Shown here piece by piece: positions 19,879-30,154 of a stretch of 64,000 nucleotides of DNA (position 1 is the first letter of the stretch; each line of letters opens with the position of its first letter). The translations under genes were made by a program, and so were the position numbers. Source of the stretch: Terasakiispira papahanaumokuakeensis (GTDB lineage: Bacteria > Pseudomonadota > Gammaproteobacteria > Pseudomonadales > Halomonadaceae); assembly GCF_001709345.1 (NCBI RefSeq), contig NZ_MDTQ01000001.1:2741980-2805979 (forward strand), written 5' to 3'. Under the pieces are notes generated by a model. That model worked only from the letters and a program-made list of their open reading frames with translations. It was not told the DNA's origin and ran no database searches.

Positions 19879-20672
19879 TAGGGCACTCCGATCCAGTTCC
19901 GCATGAGCTCAAAAATATCCCGCGCCATACGATCGTAATAGAACAAATAGTCCGACATCCAAACCCATAACTCAAAGAGCCCCATGATCATCATCACAGG
20001 AAAACCGAGCGTAAAAATATTTAATTGGGGGGCAGCACGAGTAGCAATACCCAGCGCTCCATTCACAATCAATTTCGCGACAAGAATAGGTAACGCCATA
20101 ATCACGCCGCCAGAAAACAGCCAACTCCCTTGCTGGGCAAGCAGCCATGCCCGCTCCCGTGTAAATCCCTCAGCCCCAACAGGAATAACACGAAAACTCT
20201 CAATCAAGGTGTCTAAAACGACAATATGACCATTGGTGGCTAGAAACATAAGGTTTGTGGCCAAAAGCATGTATTGGCTTAATACCGTCGAACTAATGCC
20301 ATTGACGGGATCATTCATTTGCGCCATCCCAAGACCAATTTGCATCGCAATGACTTGGCCAAACACCACAAAAACTTCAAGCAATAGCTTCACGATGAAG
20401 CCTAGTGCAACACCGATTAACAACTGATGCGCGACAATTAACCAGCTATTCACCGTTAAAGCATCTAAAGGCGGCATTTTAGGCAAAAGCGGAGCCACAA
20501 GTACGGTTGTAAAAAGCGTTAAGCCAATCTTGACTTGTGCAGGAACCGTTTGCGCACCAAAGAAACTGACAACCATAAAAAAGCCGCCTATGCGCACCAT
20601 AGGCCACAGAAAGCTGCCAATCCAGGCACCAATGGTGGCATCGGTCATTGGCAGATCAGAAAAAGGCAACAT
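19878..20672 (-). CDS. fliR: Flagellar export gate protein FliR
   Basis: FliR belongs to the FliPQR export channel. The 264-residue protein has six hydrophobic stretches and family text such as NPxxGISSTVLSQYMLLATNLMF-like sequence (NDPVNGISSTVLSQY) and a C-terminal LGFPVMMIMGL. The first codon may be at 20672 or at the ATG at 20648. It follows fliQ by 6 bases and overlaps flhB by one. Confidence 0.94.
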   Translation of the reverse strand: MLPFSDLPMTDATIGAWIGSFLWPMVRIGGFFMVVSFFGAQTVPAQVKIGLTLFTTVLVAPLLPKMPPLDALTVNSWLIVAHQLLIGVALGFIVKLLLEVFVVFGQVIAMQIGLGMAQMNDPVNGISSTVLSQYMLLATNLMFLATNGHIVVLDTLIESFRVIPVGAEGFTRERAWLLAQQGSWLFSGGVIMALPILVAKLIVNGALGIATRAAPQLNIFTLGFPVMMIMGLFELWVWMSDYLFYYDRMARDIFELMRNWIGVP

Positions 20673-20678
20673 GCGAGG

Positions 20679-20948
20679 CTAACTAATCAAATAAGGAATA
20701 TTAGTCATTAGATTAGTCATAAACTCCATGAGTTGATTGACAATCCAAGGGCCGGCAACGATCAAAGCGGTTAAAGTGGCCAACAATCGCGGTAAAAAGC
20801 TTAATGTTTGCTCATTAATCTGGGTCGCCGCCTGAAATACACTGATCATTAACCCCACAAGCAAACCTGGCACTACCGCAATGGCGACGATCGTAATGAC
20901 GAGGAAAAGTGCCTGACGCAACAGATCAAGCGTTTCGCCCGGATTCAT
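20679..20948 (-). CDS. fliQ: Flagellar export gate protein FliQ
   Basis: FliQ is the small channel subunit of the export gate. The 89-residue protein has two membrane helices and the conserved stretch GLLVGLMISVFQAATQINEQ, followed by TLSFLPRLLA. Size and sequence are standard. It sits between fliP and fliR. Confidence 0.95.
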   Translation of the reverse strand: MNPGETLDLLRQALFLVITIVAIAVVPGLLVGLMISVFQAATQINEQTLSFLPRLLATLTALIVAGPWIVNQLMEFMTNLMTNIPYLIS

Positions 20949-20978
20949 GGTCTATTCCTCCTCGACATGCTTTGCCTG

Positions 20979-21770
20979 CTAAAACCCATAGCTTGCGGCC
21001 AGGGTACCCATAACCAGAGACCAGCCATCAACCAGTACAAAAAGCATCAGCTTGAAAGGTAGCGAAATAATAATAGGCGACAACATCATCATACCCATGG
21101 CCATCAAGATACTGGCGACAACCATATCAATGATCAGAAACGGTATGAACAACATAAAGCCTATTTGAAAAGCCGTTTTAAGCTCACTCGTCACAAACGC
21201 AGGCACTAAAACCGTAAAAGGCACATCCTCTTCATCCTCAAATACCTTATAACCACCAATACGGCCAAAGAGGTCGAGATCTTCCTCTCGCGTCTGTGAA
21301 AACATAAACTCACGAAGCGGGAGACTCGCCTGTTTAACAGCATCAACAGGCCCCATCTGCTCATTCAAATAAGGTTGCAATGCCTCTTCATTAACCCGCT
21401 CCCAAACTGGGGTCATGATAAACATCGTTAAAAAAAGCGCCAACCCGATCAGTATTTGAGTTGAAGGGGTCTGCTGTAATCCCAACGCCTGGCGCAAGAT
21501 CGCCAGCACAACCACAATACGCGTAAAACTGGTCATCATGATTAAGGCCGCTGGAATAAACGTCAGCGCCGTCATGATGGCCAGAATTTGCAATGTTACA
21601 GAGTAAGTCTCTCCGCCCTCTCCATCAGGGGTCATTTTGAGTGCGTCAATGCCTTCTGGAGCGGCAAGGACCGGAGCCGAAAAGCATGCACACAGCAAAG
21701 CAATCAGAAGACCCCATCCGACAATCGATTTATGCTCACGCCAAACATGAGCCACCAAGAAATTAATCAA
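20979..21770 (-). CDS. fliP: Flagellar export gate protein FliP
   Basis: FliP forms the core of the export channel. The 263-residue protein has a cleavable signal sequence (about 1-36, ending [10 protein letters not shown]), then membrane helices with [18 protein letters not shown] and [18 protein letters not shown], and the typical C-terminal [20 protein letters not shown]. Its start overlaps the fliO end by 8 bases. Confidence 0.96.
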   Translation of the reverse strand: MINFLVAHVWREHKSIVGWGLLIALLCACFSAPVLAAPEGIDALKMTPDGEGGETYSVTLQILAIMTALTFIPAALIMMTSFTRIVVVLAILRQALGLQQTPSTQILIGLALFLTMFIMTPVWERVNEEALQPYLNEQMGPVDAVKQASLPLREFMFSQTREEDLDLFGRIGGYKVFEDEEDVPFTVLVPAFVTSELKTAFQIGFMLFIPFLIIDMVVASILMAMGMMMLSPIIISLPFKLMLFVLVDGWSLVMGTLAASYGF

Positions 21771-22206
21771 GAGAGGACCTACTTTCCGTTGAGCCTTGAG
21801 GCGTTGATGTCGTGTCAGGTTGACGCCAATGCTTTAGTATTTGTTTAAACCCAGGGTTATCAGGACGCGTCATATCCACAGGCTCATCAAACACGTGTAA
21901 ACATGAAATTTGATGTGAAGTCACACCTAATAACAAATGCTTACCGCCAATATCGACTAACATGAGGCGTTCGCGCTGCCCTAGCGCATGCGTCATGATC
22001 ACTTTCATGCCATGGGTATTGGCATTAGGGGTTAAACGAAGTCGCTTGGCAGTCCAAGCCAGCAAAAGTATTAAAGCAATGACGACCATAAGTCCGGCAA
22101 TCATTTGCAGCATACTTGAGCCCACGCCAGCCCCAGAAACGCTCGATGCCTCCGACGCCTGGGCAAGCGGCGGAAGCATCATGAGTATCAAGCTCCAGAT
22201 GAACAT
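21763..22206 (-). CDS. fliO: Flagellar export assembly protein FliO
   Basis: FliO is a membrane scaffold for assembly of the FliP ring. The 147-residue product has an N-terminal signal-like segment (about 1-17, ending PPLAQASEA), one membrane helix (about 33-52) and a cytoplasmic domain with [25 protein letters not shown], typical of FliO. It lies between fliN (1 base away) and fliP (overlap). Confidence 0.92.
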   Translation of the reverse strand: MFIWSLILMMLPPLAQASEASSVSGAGVGSSMLQMIAGLMVVIALILLLAWTAKRLRLTPNANTHGMKVIMTHALGQRERLMLVDIGGKHLLLGVTSHQISCLHVFDEPVDMTRPDNPGFKQILKHWRQPDTTSTPQGSTESRSSLD

Positions 22207-22207
22207 C

Positions 22208-22759
22208 TTAACGTAAACGTTTAATACGTTCAGACGGGCTCACGACATCAGTCAAGCGAATACCAAACTTTTCATTCACCATGACCACTTCGCCATGAGC
22301 AATTAAAGTACCATTAACTTTAACGTCTAGAGGCTCACCCGCTAAACGATCAAGCTCAATCACGGAGCCCTGATTGAGCTGCAATAAATTACGAATCGCA
22401 ATTTCCGTACTGCCGACCTCCATAGAAATCGTCACAGGAATATCCATAATGACTTCAAGATTAGGATTATCGGAGTCAAAGTCTGGCGACTCATCTTCTA
22501 GATAATCTAAAGGTGCCGTCTGGATATCATCTTCAGTCAAGTCCGCACTATCGGTTTCATCCTGCTCGGCCATGGCCGCAGCCCAGTCATCCATCCCATC
22601 GTCATCAGATGAAGACTCTTCTTCCGTCATAGCTGCGGCCCAATCATCAGTCAAGTCATCACTACCGGCAGCCTCACCACCTTGCTCATCATCCAGAGCC
22701 GATGCCCAATCATCGAGGTTATCGTCTTTAGGCTGATCCTGATTGTTTTCGTCACTCAT
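22208..22759 (-). CDS. fliN: Flagellar switch protein FliN with three DDWA motifs
   Basis: FliN forms the lower part of the C-ring and binds CheY and the export ATPase complex (through FliH). I take the ATG at 22759 (MSDENNQDQP), giving 183 residues; the frame runs to 22798. The C-terminal SpoA domain (about 100-183, with IPVTISMEVGSTEIAIRNLL and VNEKFGIRLTDVV) is standard. The acidic N-terminal 90 residues hold three DDWAxA motifs at about 16-21, 38-43 and 57-62. Relatives often have only one such motif. Confidence 0.96.
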   Translation of the reverse strand: MSDENNQDQPKDDNLDDWASALDDEQGGEAAGSDDLTDDWAAAMTEEESSSDDDGMDDWAAAMAEQDETDSADLTEDDIQTAPLDYLEDESPDFDSDNPNLEVIMDIPVTISMEVGSTEIAIRNLLQLNQGSVIELDRLAGEPLDVKVNGTLIAHGEVVMVNEKFGIRLTDVVSPSERIKRLR

Positions 22760-22879
22760 GAGCCACTTCCTTAACGGATAAAGAGTCGGTAAAACCACCG
22801 CCCCATATGCTATTCATTTGGGCAAAAGCCCAACTTTAACTAATCGAGCCAGAGACTCGAACCGAACACACTGTCAATG

Positions 22880-23854
22880 CTAACGCTGCAACTTCACCTG
22901 TTCTGCAATTTTTAGCGCTAAATTATCTCCAGAGCGCCCAAGCTTGCACTTAAACACAGGCACACCATTCGCATTGAGCTGTACATGCTCAGACATATCG
23001 ACAGGAATAATGTCGCCCGCCTCCAAATTGACAATATCGCGCAACGTCAATTGACGCTCGACCACTTTAACGTTCAATGGAATATGGGCATCCATAATGT
23101 CTGAGCGCAGCGCACGAACCCAACGTTCATCAATATCATCGACATCAGACTGCACCCCTGAGTCCAGTTCTTCTCGCACAGGCTCAATCATGGAATAGGG
23201 CATTGTGATATGAAGATCACCACCGCCCCCATCAAGCTCAATATGGAAAGTACTGACAACCACGACTTCACTGGGGCTGACGATGTTCGCCATCGCCGGA
23301 TTCACTTCAAAACCAATATATTCAAAATTAAGAGGCAAAACCGTCGCCCAGGCTTCTTTAAGGTCGACAAACACTTGCTCTAATACTTTCTGAACAATAC
23401 GGATTTCAGTCGGTGTAAATTCGCGACCTTCAATTTTGGCATGGCGCCCATCACCGCCAAAAAAGTTATCAACAAGCTTAAACACCAACTTGGCATCCAT
23501 CACAAATAATGAAGTGCCTCGCAAGGGACGGATTTTGACCAAGTTAAGACTTGTGGGCACATACAGTGTATGAACATACTCACCAAACTTCATAATCTGC
23601 ACGCCACCTGAGGCGACATGGGCACTGCGTCGCATCAGGTTGAACAAGCTAATGCGCGTATAACGGGCAAAGCGTTCATTGATCATTTCCAGCGTGGGCA
23701 TCCGCCCACGGACGATCCGATCCTGACTGGTAATGTCGTAAGCCTGCACATCTCCCGATGCGCCTGCCTCCGAGGGGTCAGGAAGATCATCATCATCGAC
23801 GCCATGCAGCAGTACGTCGATTTCATCCTGGGACAACAGATCCTGTACTGCCAT
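22880..23854 (-). CDS. fliM: Flagellar switch protein FliM
   Basis: FliM is the C-ring subunit that receives phospho-CheY. The 324-residue protein begins with the CheY-binding peptide LSQDEIDVLL (7-16), followed by an acidic linker, the middle CheC-like domain (about 50-230, with the GGDGRH motif) and a C-terminal SpoA domain (about 245-324) similar to FliN. It is 120 bases upstream of fliN and about 45 bases downstream of fliL. Confidence 0.97.
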   Translation of the reverse strand: MAVQDLLSQDEIDVLLHGVDDDDLPDPSEAGASGDVQAYDITSQDRIVRGRMPTLEMINERFARYTRISLFNLMRRSAHVASGGVQIMKFGEYVHTLYVPTSLNLVKIRPLRGTSLFVMDAKLVFKLVDNFFGGDGRHAKIEGREFTPTEIRIVQKVLEQVFVDLKEAWATVLPLNFEYIGFEVNPAMANIVSPSEVVVVSTFHIELDGGGGDLHITMPYSMIEPVREELDSGVQSDVDDIDERWVRALRSDIMDAHIPLNVKVVERQLTLRDIVNLEAGDIIPVDMSEHVQLNANGVPVFKCKLGRSGDNLALKIAEQVKLQR

Positions 23855-23899
23855 AAAAGCTACCTGTTTCCAAAACGTGGCCGTCTAACCGTATCTGAA

Positions 23900-24418
23900 T
23901 TACTGCATGACAAAGTCAGTAATCAGTACAGTATCAATGTTTTGTGACTCTTCCTGAACTACTTTTTGTACAGCTTCTGTAGCCGCCATTTGCAGCTGCA
24001 CTTTACCTTCAACGGTTTGCATTGTGGCAAAGTCCTGCCGACGCAACAGCTGATTCACATCATTCAACACTTGTGGAAGCCGCTTTTCAATGACGCTAAT
24101 CGCCTCAGGCGTTTCCGCTTTTACGGCAAAGCGCACTTGCATAAATCGCTGACGCTTACCACTTCCTTCGCTGGCAAAAGGCGATACAAATGGCTTTTCA
24201 AAGCTATAATAAACCGCAGAACTAGGCTGAAGCCCACTCATAGGCGCTTTATCTACGACCTCTTCCTGCCCACCACCAGACCCAGGCAAGCGATCTAAAA
24301 AGTACAAAGTCCCGCCAACCGCCAAAGCAGCCACGACCGCTAGCCCCATAACAATGCCACCGATCAGCAACAGTTTATTGGACTTGCCGCCTTCATCTTC
24401 GTCAAAATCATCTGCCAT
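23900..24418 (-). CDS. fliL: Flagellar basal body-associated protein FliL
   Basis: FliL is a single-span inner-membrane protein that associates with the stator and basal body. The 172-residue product has an acidic cytoplasmic N-terminus, one membrane helix (about 15-37), and a periplasmic domain with YYSFEKPFVSPF and RFMQVRFAVKAE. The C-terminus ends in IDTVLITDFVMQ, typical of FliL. A strong AGGAAGG ribosome site precedes the ATG. There are 172 bases to fliK upstream. Confidence 0.94.
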   Translation of the reverse strand: MADDFDEDEGGKSNKLLLIGGIVMGLAVVAALAVGGTLYFLDRLPGSGGGQEEVVDKAPMSGLQPSSAVYYSFEKPFVSPFASEGSGKRQRFMQVRFAVKAETPEAISVIEKRLPQVLNDVNQLLRRQDFATMQTVEGKVQLQMAATEAVQKVVQEESQNIDTVLITDFVMQ

Positions 24419-24590
24419 GGCATAACCTTCCTTTCAGACTATACAAGAGAAAGCTCTATTTAATTCATTGAATGGATTAACAATCAAAGCAAAAACAACA
24501 CGTTTTCAACATCCATACTAACGCTTATGTTCAGGTTAACAGAACTCACTGACACCGAGTCATTTATGAATAACCTCACCCATTGAGTCA

Positions 24591-26195
24591 TCACGCATAA
24601 GCATCCACCAACCCAACAAGCTGGCGCTGGGGCACCGAAATGCTAACCCCATCAGCATCAAGCTCAATGCCGCTCTCTTGTGCCGAGCTTGAAGCACCTT
24701 CTGAACCATCATGAGCTGCCGCCATATCTTCAGCAATACTGCGTTCACCATGCTGTTGATCTGCGACGTTCGCTTCCCCCATATCCATCCCTTGCTCCGC
24801 TAACATATCGCGTAAGCGCGGCATTGACTGCTCCAGCGCATCTCGCACATGTGCATGAGGCGACTGGAAGCTAATATTGGCCTGATCACCTTGCATATGA
24901 ATGCGAATGCGTAAAGCTCCTAGCTCAGGAGGATCCAAGCGAATCTCAGCAATCTTCATATTACGCGACTGCATAATGGCAATGCGCTCCACTAAAGCAC
25001 TGGCATTCGACTGTGCCGCTGCATTAGCTTGAGCCGTCATCAAGGGTAAAGCCGGTACACTGGTACGGCTGGCATTAATGCTAGAAGACTGGAGCTGCTG
25101 CAAGCCTTGCCCTGCTGTCTGTATCAGCTGTTGTAATGAATCGGTCCGAGTATGGCCTTTGCCATCCTGGGCATTAATACCGAGCGCATTCATACCTAGT
25201 GCCATTTTTTGTTCTTTCTGGCTCGTCACATAACGATTAAACAACGACTCTGAAGCGAGCATGTCTTGCTGCTGCTTCGAGGCAGCTTGATCTAATGATT
25301 GCTTTCCAGAGCTGAGCTCACGTTGCGATGAGTCCTGCTGTTGCCGCCATTTATCCACGACTTCAGACACTAACGCTTCTTGAGATTTTGCTGAGTTTGC
25401 TTGAGCCACTTCCGAAGACGGAGATAAGCGTACAGTCACCAGCTCAAAGCGTTTGCCATCTTCCCCAATCGAATCAGCACGCCAGGCCAATCGATAATGT
25501 TGCCCTTCAGGCAACTGCTGAAATGCTGCTGCCAGCTCTCGCACTGCTGCCTCTAAATCACCAAATTTCAACCCCAGCTCACCTGAGAGTTGGTCAAGCT
25601 GAGCCCTCAGCTCATCAGATAAATTGAGTTGATCTAGATCTGCATCAGGATGCTGATTGAGCCATTCGGTAAGTTTCGACAACACTTTCTTCAACTGCTC
25701 ATCATCAAACTGAGCCAATACATCACGAGTTTTATCGTCTAACGGCAGAGCTTGTCCTTCATCCGGCATGGACTTGCCGCCCTCAGGACTGAGACGGGCG
25801 TTCGAAGCAGGGTCTTCAGCACCTTTCTTTTTACCGACTTGAGTGTCTCCCGCAGATGACGACTCGGCACTTTTCACTTTCGCTGTTTCAGTAGACTCAC
25901 GAGCGTTATTCTGAGCTGTATCAGCTGAGGCACCATGTTGAGTCGTCGCAACAGTCTTATTCGGCACACGGTCACGTTCATTATTAGAAACAGCATTCTG
26001 AGACCTATTCGGAACATTTGTTTCTTTCGATACCCGATCTAAAGACTGATCAGCACGAGATGAAGACCGGCCGGCGTTTAGATATTGACCAAACGCTGGG
26101 GCTTGAGCCGGCGATTTCAGTGTCGCCTGAGCTGACGGCTTCAAAGACCCTGCCGATGCCGTTTGTAATAGTATGCCAAGACTCGATTGTGCCAT
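24591..26195 (-). CDS. fliK: Flagellar hook-length control protein FliK
   Basis: FliK is the secreted ruler that sets hook length and triggers the export switch. The start is the ATG at 26195 (MAQSSLGILLQ), giving 534 residues; the frame is open to 26228. About 400 residues are polar, Ser/Gln/Ala-rich and probably disordered. The C-terminal Flg_hook domain (about 400-490) has MKIAEIRLDPPELGALRIRI, the hallmark of FliK. A good sigma-54 promoter lies 51 bases upstream. A second FliK-like gene exists at 3711-5669. Confidence 0.94.
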   Translation of the reverse strand: MAQSSLGILLQTASAGSLKPSAQATLKSPAQAPAFGQYLNAGRSSSRADQSLDRVSKETNVPNRSQNAVSNNERDRVPNKTVATTQHGASADTAQNNARESTETAKVKSAESSSAGDTQVGKKKGAEDPASNARLSPEGGKSMPDEGQALPLDDKTRDVLAQFDDEQLKKVLSKLTEWLNQHPDADLDQLNLSDELRAQLDQLSGELGLKFGDLEAAVRELAAAFQQLPEGQHYRLAWRADSIGEDGKRFELVTVRLSPSSEVAQANSAKSQEALVSEVVDKWRQQQDSSQRELSSGKQSLDQAASKQQQDMLASESLFNRYVTSQKEQKMALGMNALGINAQDGKGHTRTDSLQQLIQTAGQGLQQLQSSSINASRTSVPALPLMTAQANAAAQSNASALVERIAIMQSRNMKIAEIRLDPPELGALRIRIHMQGDQANISFQSPHAHVRDALEQSMPRLRDMLAEQGMDMGEANVADQQHGERSIAEDMAAAHDGSEGASSSAQESGIELDADGVSISVPQRQLVGLVDAYA

Positions 26196-26245
26196 CCCGT
26201 TCCCTACCCTGAAGACCAAATCACGCAACTGTTTTCAAATCTAAT

Positions 26246-26260
26246 GCAAGCCTTGTACCA
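26246..26260 (-). promoter_or_regulatory. Sigma-54 promoter upstream of fliK
   Basis: On the minus strand the site reads TGGTAC-AAGGC-TTGC. GG and GC are exactly 10 bases apart, and there is one mismatch to TGGCAC-N5-TTGC. It lies 51 bases before the fliK ATG. FleR, encoded at 33701-35080, is the likely activator. Confidence 0.72.
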
Positions 26261-26332
26261 ACATGCAGGCAACACCATAAAGAAATGATCTGCAGGCATT
26301 ATTTTTTCGATAATCAATACTTCAAGTGCAAC

Positions 26333-26785
26333 TTACCAGCGCGATTGTCGTGCAAAGCGATAGTTTGAGAATTCATCCAATTGCTTTTGCTCACGCTTCA
26401 ATTCGAATTGTTGGGCTTTTTGTTGATCACGTTCAATCAAGTTTTCTAATGCTTTCACCCGCGCTCGTTTTTCTACCCAGTGCGCTTTGACTTGCTCATG
26501 CTGGCGATATAACTGGGCAATTTGATCGTTCTGTTGATGCTGGGCTTTCTCCAAACGCTCAACAAACTGCTGATAGCGCATCATAGACTGGATATTCACG
26601 ACCTGCCCTGCTTGGCCATTCTGAGACATCATATCCAAGTACTCGCGCTGATAGTTTTCCAGCTGTGATAATGTTGAACGCTCTTGATCTATTTGCTGGT
26701 TCAAGTACCCCAAAGCTAAAGCGGCTTGGTCTTCTTTTTGCTTTTCAAGGCGCAAAACAGGCAATAATCGATGTGATGACGCCAT
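26333..26785 (-). CDS. fliJ: Flagellar export chaperone/stalk protein FliJ
   Basis: FliJ is the coiled-coil stalk of the export ATPase. The 150-residue protein is almost entirely helical and charged, with heptad-like patterns and a KxxxRVKALENLIERD segment near residue 105-125, typical of FliJ. It follows fliI by 98 bases. FliJ sequences vary widely, so recognition rests on length, coiled coil and position. Confidence 0.88.
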   Translation of the reverse strand: MASSHRLLPVLRLEKQKEDQAALALGYLNQQIDQERSTLSQLENYQREYLDMMSQNGQAGQVVNIQSMMRYQQFVERLEKAQHQQNDQIAQLYRQHEQVKAHWVEKRARVKALENLIERDQQKAQQFELKREQKQLDEFSNYRFARQSRW

Positions 26786-26883
26786 GAACTCACCCCTATA
26801 AGCGATTGATGCATCGTTAACCTATAACAGCAGGCACAATCAAGATCATTTTAAGCGTCAATTCGGATGCATATCACCTGCTT

Positions 26884-28254
26884 TTAAGCACCAAATTGAA
26901 TCTGCCGGTTATCCACCTGATCAGCCTCACTCAGCAGCACTTCAAGCTCCCGAACACTGGCTTTCAAGTCTACGGACTGATCAAGCGATTGCTGAAGAAA
27001 TCGACGAATACGCGGCATCATATTAATCGCCAAATCAACATTTTGATCAGACCCCCTCGTATAGGCACCCACATTAATCAAATCACGGTTTTCTTGATAA
27101 GCCGCATAAATCTGCTTCAGCTGATACACACGCCGAAGATGTTCCGAAGTCACAATTTGAGGCATCGCTCGGCTAATAGAGGCTTCAATATCGATAGCAG
27201 GGTAATGACCTTCTTCAGCTAAACGACGCGACAACACAATATGACCATCTAAAATCGCACGCGCAGCATCGGCAATAGGATCCTGCTGATCATCGCCTTC
27301 GGTCAGCACGGTATAAAAAGCCGTAATCGACCCCCCACCCTGAGCCGCATTCCCGGTTCGCTCAACCAACCGGGGCAGTAAAGCAAAAACCGAAGGGGGG
27401 TAACCCTTGGTCGCAGGCGGCTCACCTACAGCCAATGCGATTTCACGTTGCGCCATGGCATAACGTGTCAGCGAATCCATCAACAACAAAACATTACGCC
27501 CTTGATCACGATAATATTCAGCCACGCTATGAGTTAATTGAGCAGCTCGCAGTCGCATCAAAGGCGCATCATCAGCCGGGGAAGCCACAACCACTGAACG
27601 CGCCAGGCCCTCAGGCCCAAGAATTTGCTCAATAAATTCTTTAACTTCTCGGCCACGTTCCCCCACTAGGCCAACGACAATAATGTCGGCCTCGGTAAAG
27701 CGCGTCATCATACCCAATAACACGGATTTACCAACACCACTACCGGCGAACAACCCCATACGCTGGCCACGGCCAACCGTCATAAGCGCATTAATCGCGA
27801 TAACGCCTACATCAAGCGGTGTATCAATGGGGTGACGCTCTAAAGGATTCAGTGCCTTACCCGTAATACTTTGCTCCGCCTCAGCACGCAACGGCCCCAA
27901 CCCATCCAGCGGCCGACCCGCACCATCCAAAACCCGCCCTAACAAACTGAATCCAGCAGGCACACAAAGGGCTTTCAGATTAGGCGTCACTCGAGCACCA
28001 GGTCTCAGCCCTTCGGCTTGCCCCATAGGCATCAAGTACAGGTGCTCTCCGGCAAAACCGACCACTTCAGCTTCAATCGGGGCCCCAGTCGCCGACTCGA
28101 TAAAGCAGTAAGAGCCTACCGGAAGATTGCACCCGACAGCTTCTAAGGTCAGGCCAACCATCCGCACGAGTCGACCCTCAACCAAAGGCGGTGTCTCTTT
28201 CTCCAGAGCATCTTGATAGTGGCGTAGCCGATCAGCAAGACGAGGACTATTCAT
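26884..28254 (-). CDS. fliI: Flagellum-specific export ATPase FliI
   Basis: FliI is the hexameric ATPase that prepares substrates for export. The ATG at 28254 ([14 protein letters not shown]) gives 456 residues and overlaps the fliH stop by 8 bases; the open frame goes on to 28308 but would extend deeper into fliH. Walker [15 protein letters not shown], the [14 protein letters not shown] segment and Walker [19 protein letters not shown] are present, with the C-terminal FliI/YscN-type helical domain. Confidence 0.96.
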   Translation of the reverse strand: MNSPRLADRLRHYQDALEKETPPLVEGRLVRMVGLTLEAVGCNLPVGSYCFIESATGAPIEAEVVGFAGEHLYLMPMGQAEGLRPGARVTPNLKALCVPAGFSLLGRVLDGAGRPLDGLGPLRAEAEQSITGKALNPLERHPIDTPLDVGVIAINALMTVGRGQRMGLFAGSGVGKSVLLGMMTRFTEADIIVVGLVGERGREVKEFIEQILGPEGLARSVVVASPADDAPLMRLRAAQLTHSVAEYYRDQGRNVLLLMDSLTRYAMAQREIALAVGEPPATKGYPPSVFALLPRLVERTGNAAQGGGSITAFYTVLTEGDDQQDPIADAARAILDGHIVLSRRLAEEGHYPAIDIEASISRAMPQIVTSEHLRRVYQLKQIYAAYQENRDLINVGAYTRGSDQNVDLAINMMPRIRRFLQQSLDQSVDLKASVRELEVLLSEADQVDNRQIQFGA

Positions 28255-30088
28255 GAGTAGACCTCTCCGCTTCGACACCCTTTTGCTCAGAATCAGATAG
28301 GGTATCATCGGGGTGGCTAGAAGGCTTCACAGATTCTGAACGCCCCTCTCCCACTGGAGTATCAACGTCCTCTAACGAATATCGGTCTTCATAAACCGAA
28401 GAGGTTTCACCTGAAGGAAAAGCGACATCGCCGTCATCATGATGATGGCTACTGTTTTGGGCTGACTGTTGTACGGAAGCGGCTGCTTGGGTCACAAGAT
28501 CAGCCGCAGAGGCTTCAGCGATGTGACTTGTCTGAGAGTCATCCGTCTCTATATCACCTACAGACGCCTCCTGAGTCGCATCGTTATTATTGAGAGTGGC
28601 ATTACGAGGAGAGGAATTAGCCGAGTCATCTCGAGGTGCATGCTTCCGAGATGAGGATAACGAAACCCGCACGGGTTCACGCTTTCCTGGCGAGGCTTGA
28701 ACACCCGTCGTTTCAACAGGGTCGACAGGAGCCACCGACTCATCAGAGTTGAGCGACTCACCCACCGGATCTGGTGACAACTCAGCATGCGGTGCTTCCA
28801 ATATTTCCGAAGGAACATCGTCGCCTTTTGTGTACAACGGTTGGTCCGTACCAGCTTTTTCAGTACGTCGATCTACAGAGTTCGGGACTTCAGAGGCTCT
28901 GTATTCAGGACCCAGGCTTTCAGCATTATGGTTTTCAACACGATGAGTAGATGGTTTACTCTCTGTTTGAGCAGACAACGCGCCATCACTTTCGAGTGGA
29001 TCAGTTTCGCCCCTCTCCTCGGCAGAGAGATTTTCTCGCCCATCATCCGCTTGAACCGGTTCAGATGAGGGCCCTTGTACGGGCTCAGGAGAAAAGTCAG
29101 TCGATGAGACATTAGCCGATGATGAGCTCAACGGACTAGAGGTATGGGTTTCAGGTAAAACGGCATCATCGCCTAATACCGCCGCCAACTCAGCCCGCAG
29201 ACTCTCTAATTCAGCCAAAGCGGCCTCAGCTGAAAAATGGCCCGGCCCAAGGGGCGAATCACTTTCGGCACGCCTAGGCAACGGTCCCGCTGCAGGTGGC
29301 TGATCAGGATACTGCTCGCCCATTAGTTTTTCGACCACAGCGCGATATCGCCGCTCCACGGTACAGTCCACTAGGCTGTATTGAGTTTCAATATGAACGC
29401 CTCCCGGCGTCACTTCCGGGTCTTCCACAATACGGTAGTCATCAAAGCGACCTTCACAGGCCGCCTCGACAAGGACTTTGTCATCCGGATGCACATGAAT
29501 GCGGAGGCGCCGACTAGTATCAGGTAAAGCATTTAAAGCCTCCTGAACAATATGCGTCAAAGATGAACGGTCAATCGTTAATTCTCGGCGCAAAACCCCT
29601 GTCGCAATTAATTCAGCCAGTTCAAGCAATGCCTGCTCAGCATCATCATCGACGTGAGCCAAAGGCCGCAGCAATTGATCAAGCTGCGACTGAAACCTAG
29701 CGGACAATTGATCGACTTCATTCCGTGCTTGTTCAAGACCTTTTTCATACCCACTCTGAAAACCAGCTTCCGAACCTTCCCGCTCACCGGAAGCATACCC
29801 TTGAGCTCGACCATGCTCATACCCTTCGGCATGGCCCGCTGTCAGCCCTTCTTGACGCCCGTCCTCATAAGCCTGTGCTTTTAACGCTTCAATATCTTCA
29901 TCAGAAGGCATTTCAACAGGCACAACATCATCTTCTGTTACCTGCTCAGCAGACACTTCGGCTTCACGCTGAGCTTCAAGCTCTTCTAGGCGACGCGAAA
30001 TACTACGACGGACTCCCGTGAGGTCTGGCATTTCCCAGCGCTCATAAGCATCGACATCGTCAGCGGGTATTCGAGTTTGTCGTGTCAT
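28247..30088 (-). CDS. fliH: Flagellar export regulator FliH with a giant C-terminal extension
   Basis: FliH links the export ATPase FliI to the C-ring through FliN. Residues 1-260 look like a complete FliH: an N-terminal RWEMPDL segment, a GxxxG-repeat helix (about 76-117, with repeated Gly every fourth residue), then the conserved C-domain ([11 protein letters not shown]-like [13 protein letters not shown], then [22 protein letters not shown]). Family members are about 230-270 residues. Here the frame stays open for another 350 residues that are rich in Ser, Glu, Asp, Thr and Pro and look disordered, apart from one short helix (about 283-310). The extension reaches into fliI with an 8-base overlap, so it is translated with the operon unless the protein is processed. 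No frameshift is evident. Confidence 0.93.
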   Translation of the reverse strand: MTRQTRIPADDVDAYERWEMPDLTGVRRSISRRLEELEAQREAEVSAEQVTEDDVVPVEMPSDEDIEALKAQAYEDGRQEGLTAGHAEGYEHGRAQGYASGEREGSEAGFQSGYEKGLEQARNEVDQLSARFQSQLDQLLRPLAHVDDDAEQALLELAELIATGVLRRELTIDRSSLTHIVQEALNALPDTSRRLRIHVHPDDKVLVEAACEGRFDDYRIVEDPEVTPGGVHIETQYSLVDCTVERRYRAVVEKLMGEQYPDQPPAAGPLPRRAESDSPLGPGHFSAEAALAELESLRAELAAVLGDDAVLPETHTSSPLSSSSANVSSTDFSPEPVQGPSSEPVQADDGRENLSAEERGETDPLESDGALSAQTESKPSTHRVENHNAESLGPEYRASEVPNSVDRRTEKAGTDQPLYTKGDDVPSEILEAPHAELSPDPVGESLNSDESVAPVDPVETTGVQASPGKREPVRVSLSSSRKHAPRDDSANSSPRNATLNNNDATQEASVGDIETDDSQTSHIAEASAADLVTQAAASVQQSAQNSSHHHDDGDVAFPSGETSSVYEDRYSLEDVDTPVGEGRSESVKPSSHPDDTLSDSEQKGVEAERSTHE

Positions 30089-30154
30089 CAGAGCTCCACA
30101 ACGGCACTATAGCAATGATTAATCAGAATAACGTCCTGGTTGCTTATGACTGTT

